From: Lachnospiraceae bacterium | GTDB taxonomy: Bacteria; Bacillota_A; Clostridia; Lachnospirales; Lachnospiraceae | Reading direction: 5' to 3' | Length of the DNA stretch: 6,509 nt | NCBI GenBank assembly: GCA_017958245.1 | Contig: JAGDDC010000199.1 | Span: 1-6,509 of the forward strand | Shown here: piece by piece, positions 1 through 5,942 of the stretch | Numbering within the stretch: position 1 is the first letter of the stretch | Layout of the letters: every line of letters starts with the position of its first letter | The notes under the pieces: generated by a model | Told to the model about the DNA's origin: nothing | The model's database searches: none | Seen by the model: the letters and a program-made list of their open reading frames with translations, nothing else | Position numbers and translations under genes: made by a program

Positions 1-128
1 ATATCGTTCTTGATCTGTTCCATGATCTCAGGTGAGCAACCCGCGCGGTCCGATACCAGAACTAGCTTCAATCTGTCCTTCGCAACATTCCCCGAGTTCT
101 TCTTCTTAAAAAAATCCATAAATCCCAT
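1..128 (-). CDS. minE: MinE, cell division topological specificity factor (5' part, runs off window)
   Basis: Only the first 42 codons and part of the next lie in the window, and the 3' end is cut by the left edge. The ATG is at 128-126, preceded by AGGGGG (137-142) with an 8-nt spacer. The product opens MGFMDFFKKK, which matches the amphipathic membrane-targeting segment of MinE. The stretch N-V-A-K-D-R-L-K-L-V-L-V-S-D-R follows, which is the conserved anti-MinCD region that contacts MinD, and then P-E-I-M-E-Q-I-K-N-D-I, the start of the topological specificity domain. MinE stimulates MinD ATPase at the membrane and so drives MinCD away from mid-cell. It lies 35 nt after minD in the same direction. 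It was too short for automatic ORF calling and was identified by translating the reverse complement by hand. Confidence 0.93.
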   Translation of the reverse strand, partial: MGFMDFFKKKNSGNVAKDRLKLVLVSDRAGCSPEIMEQIKND

Positions 129-163
129 GAAAAAATCCCCCTAAACATCTGAAAACGAAACGA

Positions 164-946
164 TCACTTCTTGCCAAATATCCTTGAAAAGATACCCTTC
201 TTCGCGTCGAGGTTGAGGAAGGGAACCTCCTCTCCCGTGATCCTCTTGCAAATGTTCATATAAGCCTGGCCTGCGAGCGTGTTGTTGCCTACCAGCGGCT
301 CGCCGTTGTTCGTTGCGATGACGATGTTCTCGTCGTCGGGCACGATACCGATCAGGTCTACTGCAAGGATCTCCACAACGTCGTCGCTCGACATCATGTC
401 GCCGCGCTTTACCATATCCATGCGGAGTCTGTTGACGATCAACTGGGTCTTCTTCATCTCGTTCGCCTCGAGGAGGCCTATGATCCTGTCTGCGTCGCGC
501 ACTGCGGAAACCTCGGGTGTCGTAACAACAAGAGCTCTGTCTGCGCCCGCTATAGCATTCTGGAAGCCCTGCTCGATACCTGCGGGGCAGTCGAGAAGTA
601 TGTAGTCAAACTCGTTCTTGAGCTGATCTGCGAGAAGCTTCATCTCCTCGGGATTGACAGCCGATTTGTCCCTGGTCTGTGCCGAGGGCAGCAGATAGAG
701 GTTCGGATATCTCTTGTCCTTGATGAGAGCCTGCTTGATCCTGCAGTTGCCCTCAATGACGTCCACGAGGTTATAGACGATCCTGTTCTCAAGGCCCATG
801 ACAACGTCAAGGTTCCTTAAGCCTATATCGGTGTCGATGAGCACTACTTTTTTGTCAAGCTTCGCAAGACCGGTACCGACGTTAGCAGTCGTGGTAGTTT
901 TGCCGACCCCTCCTTTTCCCGATGTGATTACGATTACTTCTCCCAT
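164..946 (-). CDS. minD: MinD, septum-site-determining membrane ATPase
   Basis: Complete 260-aa protein of normal family length. It is a ParA/MinD-type deviant Walker ATPase that binds the membrane as an ATP dimer, recruits MinC and is released by MinE. Visible motifs are the deviant Walker A KGGVGKT at residues 11-17 with signature Lys11 and Lys16, the switch I region VLIDTDIGLRNLD with Asp40, and the Walker B-like YILLDCPAGIE with Asp119. R-D-A-D-R at about 150-154 matches the conserved RDxDR segment. The C-terminal KKGIFSRIFGKK is a typical amphipathic membrane-targeting helix. The ATG at 946 has GGAGG at 955-959 with an 8-nt spacer, and the stop is TGA. It lies 20 nt after minC and 35 nt before minE, so it is presumably co-translated from the same message. 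All key residues are present and nothing is odd. Confidence 0.97.
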   Translation of the reverse strand: MGEVIVITSGKGGVGKTTTTANVGTGLAKLDKKVVLIDTDIGLRNLDVVMGLENRIVYNLVDVIEGNCRIKQALIKDKRYPNLYLLPSAQTRDKSAVNPEEMKLLADQLKNEFDYILLDCPAGIEQGFQNAIAGADRALVVTTPEVSAVRDADRIIGLLEANEMKKTQLIVNRLRMDMVKRGDMMSSDDVVEILAVDLIGIVPDDENIVIATNNGEPLVGNNTLAGQAYMNICKRITGEEVPFLNLDAKKGIFSRIFGKK

Positions 947-966
947 TAGATCTTCCTCCGTACAGT

Positions 967-1632
967 TTATAATTTGATTTCAGACAGAACACTTCTTGAA
1001 ACAGGTTCTATGTATATGTTGTCATCTTCGAGTATGGCTATCTTCGGCCCTTTCTCGGTCTCGAGATCCCTCTTGTCGGGTGATCTCGCTATCGATCCGG
1101 CTATCCTTATCTGAACCGGAGCCATCTCGAGTGCCAGGACAAATGCGTTCTCGTTGCCGTCACACCCCGCAAATGCGTTGCCTTTGAGCGATCCGAGCAC
1201 TATGATGCTCCCCTTTGAGGTCACGTTCGCGCCGGCGTTCACATCGCCTATGATCACGACCGTCGTCTCGTTGTCGAGGGACTGGCCGGATCTCAAGCTT
1301 CCCTTGTAGATCTTTGCATAATCCTTCAGGTCGTCCTGCGTGAGCTTGTGCTTGCCCTCAAACCTCTGCATGAAGCCGTTCGTCCCGTCGATGATACAGA
1401 GGACGTCGAGGTCTGAGTTCGCCGTGATCGCGTCAAGAAGCTTCGTCTGCTCCGTATCGGAAAGCTTCCTGCCGTCAAAGGTTATGGCCGTCTTCATGGT
1501 GCCGAGGAACTTCGCGGAATCCCTGAAACGCTCCGCGACCTTCTCGAGCAACACGTCAAAATCGGCCTTGGGATCGAGAACAACTACTATCCCGCTGTGA
1601 TTGTTGCCTTTGATCATCACAAGATTGTCCAT
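967..1632 (-). CDS. minC: MinC, septum site-determining FtsZ inhibitor
   Basis: Complete 221-aa protein, within the usual MinC length. The N-terminal domain (about residues 1-100) corresponds to the part that destabilises FtsZ polymers. The C-terminal domain (about 108-188) is the beta-helix that dimerises and binds MinD. It is recognised by the RSGQ motif at 114-117, then V-V-I-I-G-D-V-N-A-G-A (about 125-135), G-S-I-I-V-L-G-S-L-K-G-N-A-F-A-G (141-156) and Q-I-R-I-A-G-S-I-A-R-S-P-D (174-186). These are the standard MinC signatures. The ATG at 1632 is preceded by AGGAGG at 1638-1643 with a 5-nt spacer, and the stop is TAA. It starts 20 nt after the PBP2 stop and ends 20 nt before minD. The ordinary use of TAA as terminator here bears on the in-frame TAA in mreD. 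Confidence 0.96.
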   Translation of the reverse strand: MDNLVMIKGNNHSGIVVVLDPKADFDVLLEKVAERFRDSAKFLGTMKTAITFDGRKLSDTEQTKLLDAITANSDLDVLCIIDGTNGFMQRFEGKHKLTQDDLKDYAKIYKGSLRSGQSLDNETTVVIIGDVNAGANVTSKGSIIVLGSLKGNAFAGCDGNENAFVLALEMAPVQIRIAGSIARSPDKRDLETEKGPKIAILEDDNIYIEPVSRSVLSEIKL

Positions 1633-1652
1633 AAAAACCTCCTGTGGTCACA

Positions 1653-4520
1653 TCAGTCAGATACGTGGATCGAGGTAACGCTGGTCGTTGTCAGATCTCC
1701 GCTTAGGAGCTCTTCCTTGTTCTCGTCGTTAAAATACAGTCCGTACACCTCTCTCGCGAGCTTTGCGGCGTTGGCCGAAGCATATCCGTTTGGCAGCACT
1801 ACCGTCACGCTGACCTCGGGATCGTCAAACGGCGCAAATGATATGAACAGACCGTGGCTCGGATGAGTCAGGCTGACCTGCGCGGTCCCTGTCTTTCCGG
1901 CAACTCTGAAGCCCAAGTTCCCGTAAAGGCTGTTGAGACCTGAAACTCCGGTGTTGACCACGTTGTACATGCCGCGCTGTACCGCGTTCCACTCGTTATC
2001 CGAATAAATATCTATCTTATTATACACTGTCGCTGAATTATCTACAATCAGATTTTCGTTTTTATCAGCAATTTTATCCACCAGAGTGAGGTTGAACACT
2101 GTCCCTTTGTTGGCCACCGCTGTCACATATCTCGATATCTGGACAGGCGCGAAGTTGTGATAGTATCCGATCGCCGTACGTACGGCGTCGTGGCTGGCTA
2201 TCGTGGGCATCGACTCCGGCACCTCTACTCCCGACTTGTCCGAGAAGCCAAAGAGCGAAGCGAACTTCTGGATCTTCGATATGCCGAGGCTGTCGCTGTA
2301 TTCTCCCGTATCCGTGAGCGACATCTTGTAGCCGCAGTCGTAGAAGAAATAGTTGCACGAGTGCATGATCGCGCCGGTCAGGTTGATGCTTCCGTGGTTT
2401 CCGGGGTATTTCCAGCACTTGGGTGAAGGCTCTACCTCAGTGAATATCCCGCGGTCCTGGATATAGGTGTTTGTCGTGATGATGCCCTCACCTATGGATG
2501 CCAGCGACATGAGCGGTTTGAAGGTCGAACCCGTGGCGGTCATTTGCTGTGTAGGCCTGTTTATGAGAGGCGTCGCCTTGTTCTTCATGAGCGACTGATA
2601 ATAATCCCAGTCGATCTTGTTTGCAAGCCTGTTGTTGTCGTATGAGGGATATGTGACCATAGCCCTCACATCGCCCGTCTTCACGTCGGTTATGACTATC
2701 GAACCGCTGCAGGGCTCGAGCGCGAGCATACCGGGGTTGATCTCAAGGTTCTCGAGTTTCTCCATGACGAAGGAATAAGCCGATATCCTGCCGTTCTTTA
2801 AGCGGCTGTAGTCGTTCTCGTCGTAAGGGAGCACTCCCTGCTCGTAAAGCAGCAGGCACACATCCCTTCCGGTGAGCCTGTACGAGAAGATCAGGTCCCT
2901 GTAGATCATCTTCTCAAATGTCTCATTCTCGTCGAGTGAATCAAGTATATGGTCCAGGAGCTTTGCGTAGATCTCGTCGGTCGAATAGTAATCCGTGTCT
3001 ATGCCAAGCTTTGAGAAATCAACCCAGTTGTGGGTTATCGCGTACTGAAGGTACTGCGAAAGGCTCAGCTTGTTGTCTGCGAACTGCGTGTAGTTCTTGT
3101 CGTCCTTGTCCACGCTGTCACGCATCACAACGCCCTCGCTCTGGAGCATCGCGTAGATGTTGTCGAGGTATTCCTGCATCTGCGAGGAGATCTGGTTTCC
3201 GCAGCGCGTGTTGTCTATCGCGAGAAGATCGGTGATACCTGCGATAACTTCTTTCTTCCTCGTCTCAAAGAGTGCGTAGACCCTGTGCTCTGTCTCCGAA
3301 GCGTCCTCCGAGTCAAACTTTGATATGTCGACCACTCCGTTGTCTATGAAAGCGTTGTAGACCTCGTAGATAGGGATCGTGATCCTCGATGCGCTGCTTC
3401 CCTTGCCGCCGTAGCTCATGCCGTTCACTATCTTCGACCTGAGGATCGCGCTTATGTTGTTCTCGAGTATGTGATAGCAGGCGATCTGAAGCTCCCTGTC
3501 TATCGTGAGATACACGTCCTTCCCGGCCTTCGGCTCGGATTTTGTGACAGATGAGACGACCTTGTCGAGGCTGTTCACGGTGAGCTCTGCCCTTCCCTTC
3601 TCGCCTCTGAGCACTGAGTCGAGCTCTTTTTCGATACCGGTCTTTCCTATGATGTCCGAGGTGTCGTAGGCGGGATCTTCAAGACCCTCGTTCAAGGCCT
3701 CCATCTCCTCCTCGTTCACGTTTCCCGTGTAGCCCACTATATGGGCGAAGTAGATGCTGTCGTTGTAGACTCTGGCTGTCTTTTGGACTATGTCGACACC
3801 CGGCAGCAGGTAAGAGTTCTCCTTCAGCGCAGCTATCGTCTTCTCGTCTATGTTGCTGCATATATTGAACTGCGAATACTGCGGATACTGCGTAAAGAGC
3901 GCGTACCTGACCTTCATGATCTTTAGGGTATCCTCGAGCGAATAGCTGTCGTCTATGTTGAACATGGAGGATACGTTCTTCTGGCCGTGGCGCAGGAAAT
4001 CAAACACATCTTTCGCAGTCGCGTCCCTCTCCTCGTCCGTCAGCTCGTTCACGCTCTTCCTTCCGAAAGAGTTCTTTTTGAACCTCAAGAGTGCATTTCC
4101 CGATATCTTGAACTCAAACTCTCCCGTATCGTAGTTGTAAATGATCGGGAAATCAAGGTCTATCTCGTAGCCGTTCTCCTCAAGTATCCTGTAGAGCCTC
4201 ATGACCATCTCGTTCTTCTCGGCATTGCTACCCATGAGAGTTGAATTTCCCATGACTACCGAGTAGCTCGATACGTTGTAGGCGAGCAGGTTTCCGTTGC
4301 AGTCATATATGTTTCCGCGCGCGCTGTCGACATATCTGGTCCTCGCGTCCTTGTAGACGGTCTCCTTCCTCGCGTCCTCGTCGGGCGTCGTCGCCTGGAG
4401 GATCTGCAGTCTGAAGACCTGGAATATCAGCACGAAAACAAGGCCTGAGAAGATCAGGCCTACTAAAAACAATCTTGAGCTGACTACGTTTTTGATCTTT
4501 ACAAAGATTTGATAGAGCAA
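1653..4520 (-). CDS. mrdA: Penicillin-binding protein 2 (MrdA/PbpA type), elongasome transpeptidase with a large insertion
   Basis: Complete 955-aa class B penicillin-binding protein that cross-links peptidoglycan in the side wall with MreBCD and a RodA partner. A short cytoplasmic tail is followed by one membrane helix (about residues 16-38). The N-terminal dimerisation/pedestal region begins at R-G-N-I-Y-D-C-N-G (68-76) and includes IIGKTGIEKELD (290-301). The transpeptidase domain carries S-T-F-K (catalytic Ser665, Lys668), S-C-N (721-723) and K-T-G-T (876-879). Common PBP2 proteins are about 600-720 aa. The excess is a largely helical, acidic insertion of about 250 residues (356-605) between YLTIDRELQ and GSIVITDVKTGDVRAM, as in clostridial PBP2/SpoVD-like proteins. 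The start is TTG with GGGAGG 6 nt upstream, and no in-frame ATG occurs until residue 90. A Ser/Thr-rich tail ends the protein. SpoVD is less likely, because no PASTA domain is present and the neighbours are mreBCD. Confidence 0.94.
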   Translation of the reverse strand: MLYQIFVKIKNVVSSRLFLVGLIFSGLVFVLIFQVFRLQILQATTPDEDARKETVYKDARTRYVDSARGNIYDCNGNLLAYNVSSYSVVMGNSTLMGSNAEKNEMVMRLYRILEENGYEIDLDFPIIYNYDTGEFEFKISGNALLRFKKNSFGRKSVNELTDEERDATAKDVFDFLRHGQKNVSSMFNIDDSYSLEDTLKIMKVRYALFTQYPQYSQFNICSNIDEKTIAALKENSYLLPGVDIVQKTARVYNDSIYFAHIVGYTGNVNEEEMEALNEGLEDPAYDTSDIIGKTGIEKELDSVLRGEKGRAELTVNSLDKVVSSVTKSEPKAGKDVYLTIDRELQIACYHILENNISAILRSKIVNGMSYGGKGSSASRITIPIYEVYNAFIDNGVVDISKFDSEDASETEHRVYALFETRKKEVIAGITDLLAIDNTRCGNQISSQMQEYLDNIYAMLQSEGVVMRDSVDKDDKNYTQFADNKLSLSQYLQYAITHNWVDFSKLGIDTDYYSTDEIYAKLLDHILDSLDENETFEKMIYRDLIFSYRLTGRDVCLLLYEQGVLPYDENDYSRLKNGRISAYSFVMEKLENLEINPGMLALEPCSGSIVITDVKTGDVRAMVTYPSYDNNRLANKIDWDYYQSLMKNKATPLINRPTQQMTATGSTFKPLMSLASIGEGIITTNTYIQDRGIFTEVEPSPKCWKYPGNHGSINLTGAIMHSCNYFFYDCGYKMSLTDTGEYSDSLGISKIQKFASLFGFSDKSGVEVPESMPTIASHDAVRTAIGYYHNFAPVQISRYVTAVANKGTVFNLTLVDKIADKNENLIVDNSATVYNKIDIYSDNEWNAVQRGMYNVVNTGVSGLNSLYGNLGFRVAGKTGTAQVSLTHPSHGLFISFAPFDDPEVSVTVVLPNGYASANAAKLAREVYGLYFNDENKEELLSGDLTTTSVTSIHVSD

Positions 4521-4526
4521 GTCTTG

Positions 4527-4532
4527 CCTCCC
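4527..4532 (-). promoter_or_regulatory. Ribosome binding site that fixes the TTG start of PBP2
   Basis: GGGAGG lies 1 nt after the mreD stop (TAA 4536-4534) and 6 nt before TTG at 4520-4518. The first codons read TTG CTC TAT CAA, and no ATG or GTG lies upstream in this frame after the mreD stop. The site therefore supports TTG as the start and suggests coupling of PBP2 translation to the end of mreD. Confidence 0.75.
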
Positions 4533-4533
4533 G

Positions 4534-4833
4534 TTACGTCTCGGGCTGTCTGCGATTGTTCTGCCATACGTTCAGGAAATTGATGAGCTTGTACAGCAGT
4601 ATCGAAATGAGCACCGTATAGATGACCCTGGGCATCGCAAACCTGAAGATGTAATACCCGATGTTTAACTTCCCGTTGAGCAGGAAGAAGAAGATGTAAT
4701 AAAGCAGGTTGTATACGAATTCGGCCGCTATCACCAAAAAGAGCGGCAGGGTGTAATCCTCGGGGTCGTAGATCTTGAAGGAGAACCCGGTCAGATACCC
4801 GATGAGCATATACATAAAAGCAAAAAGTCCCAC
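4534..4833 (-). CDS. mreD: MreD, C-terminal portion (downstream half of an interrupted mreD)
   Basis: Open frame of 99 aa from GTG at 4833, encoding the second part of MreD, the integral membrane partner of MreC in the elongasome. It shows three hydrophobic segments (about residues 2-17, 29-52 and 66-87). It also has family-typical stretches such as FMYMLIGYLTGF, the P-E-D-Y-T-L-P loop (24-30), L-N-G-K-L-N-I-G-Y-Y and the closing V-I-Y-T-V-L-I-S-I-L-L-Y. It is in the same frame as the upstream half and separated from it only by TAA-Gly-Asp-Ile, so no bases are missing. GTG is preceded by AAGGAG with a 5-nt spacer, a good independent initiation site. It ends with TAA 13 nt before PBP2. It could be a real separately translated subunit, the tail of a nonsense-mutated gene, or part of an intact gene misread by one base. 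Confidence 0.85.
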   Translation of the reverse strand: MGLFAFMYMLIGYLTGFSFKIYDPEDYTLPLFLVIAAEFVYNLLYYIFFFLLNGKLNIGYYIFRFAMPRVIYTVLISILLYKLINFLNVWQNNRRQPET

Positions 4834-4845
4834 GATGTCTCCTTA
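4834..4845 (-). promoter_or_regulatory. In-frame TAA fused to a strong internal Shine-Dalgarno inside mreD
   Basis: Read on the minus strand, the sequence is TAAGGAGACATC followed by GTG. The stop codon that ends the 66-aa half supplies the first three bases of TAAGGAG (4845-4839). That is seven contiguous bases complementary to the usual 16S rRNA 3' tail. The 5-nt spacer ACATC leads to GTG at 4833. The stop and the new start are 9 nt apart and in the same frame, which is the geometry of termination-reinitiation coupling. Whether it is used is inference. Confidence 0.6.
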
Positions 4846-5043
4846 GGATAAGTCGACCAAAAGCCCGCACAGAAGCCCCGTCAGCAGACCGGCATTCCTC
4901 CCGCGCGTAAAGCCCATGGAGACCACGAGGATCATGAGCAGGTCGGGGACAACGCCCGCCAGCGCGATATGAGGGAACACCGTGCTCTGCAGCAGAAAGC
5001 ATACGAGGACTTCCGCCAGACACAACACTATTCTGATGATCAT
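4843..5043 (-). CDS. mreD: MreD, N-terminal portion (upstream half of an interrupted mreD)
   Basis: Open frame of 66 aa starting ATG at 5043, 7 nt after the mreC stop. It encodes the first helices of MreD: hydrophobic segments at about residues 4-20, 32-44 and 50-64, with the conserved L-L-Q-S-T-V-F (17-23) and the helix-initial V-V-P-D-L-L-M-I-L-V-V (31-41). It stops at TAA (4845-4843) directly after L-L-V-D-L-S. In MreD relatives the next position is usually an aromatic residue followed by G-D, and here G-D-I-V-G-L-F follows in the same frame. The two halves plus the stop position total 169 codons, the normal MreD length. The break falls in the short loop between helices, so each half keeps whole membrane segments. 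A single T-or-C to A change from a Tyr codon would explain it. Confidence 0.85.
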   Translation of the reverse strand: MIIRIVLCLAEVLVCFLLQSTVFPHIALAGVVPDLLMILVVSMGFTRGRNAGLLTGLLCGLLVDLS

Positions 5044-5050
5044 TTGATTC

Positions 5051-5905
5051 TCAATCCTCCAGCTGCTCGCGAAGCTTTGTTATGATGAGCACGGCTTCAA
5101 GATGCTCAAAGTCAACGACGGGCGTCAGATAAGCCTTCTTGGTCATGGTGCTCGGGTCGTCCTCTATATTGCTCACATACCCTATCAGGATGCCCGGCAG
5201 ATACTTGTCGCTTATGTGCGAGGTCACGATCTCGTAGTTGTCGTAGACTTCCGCGTTGCTGCTGATCATCGAGACTCTTATGTAGCCACTGTCGAGGAGC
5301 TCGAGATCGCCGCTCACGATACAGGTGTCGGAAGTTTTCAAAAACATACCGCTCACGTTCGTGTTGTCGTCGATGATGGTCTTCACCTTCGCCCAGTTCT
5401 TGCCGACTTCGGTCACTATGCCGCACAGTCCGTTTCCGGCCATAACGTTCATATCGACAGCGATCCCGTGATCCCTGCCCTTGTCTATGAGAAATGTGTT
5501 GTAATAGCTGTTTGTGTCCTTGCTGATGACCTTCGCCGCCACCTTGGGGTAGTCCACATACTGTCTGTCAAGGTCGTACAGATCCCTGTACCAGTTGAGC
5601 TCATACTTTTCCTGAAGGAGCATCTGGTTCTCGTTCTTCACTCTGCCAAGCTCGTCTTTTAACTCCTCGTTCTCCTTGAGGAGTCTGTCTATGTCAGAGA
5701 ACATGTCAAGCTTGTCCGATATCGCCTTGCCGGCGCTGTTGATGCCCTTCTGCATGGGCGTTATGATATCGTTGAGCGCTGTCTTTATCGGAGCAAACTT
5801 GTCGGAAAACTTGTACGATATGACGATCAGCACGACGCAGGCTACGGCGAGAACTATAAACACTATCTTTGGATTGATGCTTATTTTCTTTCTGGGCCTT
5901 TTCAT
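5051..5905 (-). CDS. mreC: MreC, rod shape-determining protein
   Basis: Complete 284-aa bitopic membrane protein that scaffolds the elongasome outside the cell, linking MreB and MreD to PBP2. A basic cytoplasmic tail (MKRPRKK) precedes one membrane helix (about residues 13-30). A periplasmic-side coiled coil follows (about 69-105, rich in Glu, Lys and Leu), then the two six-stranded beta-barrel-like domains of MreC. Family marks are V-I-S-K-D-T-N-S-Y-Y-N-T (126-137), I-D-K-G-R-D-H-G-I (140-148), V-M-A-G-N-G-L-C-G-I-V (154-164), L-P-G-I-L-I-G-Y-V (236-244) and the C-terminal V-D-F-E-H-L-E-A-V-L-I-I. The ATG at 5905 has only a weak purine-rich site (GGGG 5913-5916, AGAGG 5918-5922). The stop is TGA, with mreD beginning 7 nt on. 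It lies 37 nt after mreB. Confidence 0.96.
   Translation of the reverse strand: MKRPRKKISINPKIVFIVLAVACVVLIVISYKFSDKFAPIKTALNDIITPMQKGINSAGKAISDKLDMFSDIDRLLKENEELKDELGRVKNENQMLLQEKYELNWYRDLYDLDRQYVDYPKVAAKVISKDTNSYYNTFLIDKGRDHGIAVDMNVMAGNGLCGIVTEVGKNWAKVKTIIDDNTNVSGMFLKTSDTCIVSGDLELLDSGYIRVSMISSNAEVYDNYEIVTSHISDKYLPGILIGYVSNIEDDPSTMTKKAYLTPVVDFEHLEAVLIITKLREQLED
5056..5060 (-). promoter_or_regulatory. mreD ribosome binding site inside the end of mreC
   Basis: GGAGG overlaps the last sense codons of mreC, before its TGA at 5053-5051. It sits 12 nt from the mreD ATG at 5043, a longer spacer than at the other genes here. The overlap suggests that mreD translation is coupled to mreC. Confidence 0.55.
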
Positions 5906-5942
5906 TTATCTGCCCCGCCTCTTTCTTAGTTTGTCCGTCTTC

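Noticed and set aside
129..163. A possible terminator or promoter between minD and minE
   Set aside because: The 35-nt gap has T-rich tracts but no inverted repeat and no convincing -35/-10 pair. It contains only the minE ribosome binding site.
4831..4848. A frameshift in mreD
   Set aside because: The upstream and downstream parts are in the same frame: TAA at 4845-4843 is followed by GGA, GAC, ATC and GTG in register. The lesion is a nonsense codon, not an insertion or deletion.
4499..5023. A 174-codon open frame on the minus strand, out of frame with mreD and crossing its internal stop
   Set aside because: The translation is rich in Arg, His and Pro with no membrane segment or family resemblance, while the mreD frame matches MreD on both sides of the stop. 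It also overlaps the PBP2 start. It is a codon-bias shadow.
5102..5662. A 186-codon plus-strand open frame opposite mreC
   Set aside because: It lies fully antisense to a well-supported mreC, has Val/His-rich low-information content, and has no recognised family or credible start context. The same applies to the plus-strand frames at 279-605, 1340-1600, 2157-2426, 2918-3323 and 5676-6245.
5906..5942. A possible promoter between mreB and mreC
   Set aside because: The 37-nt gap shows only weak purine-rich ribosome binding sequence and no recognisable promoter elements.
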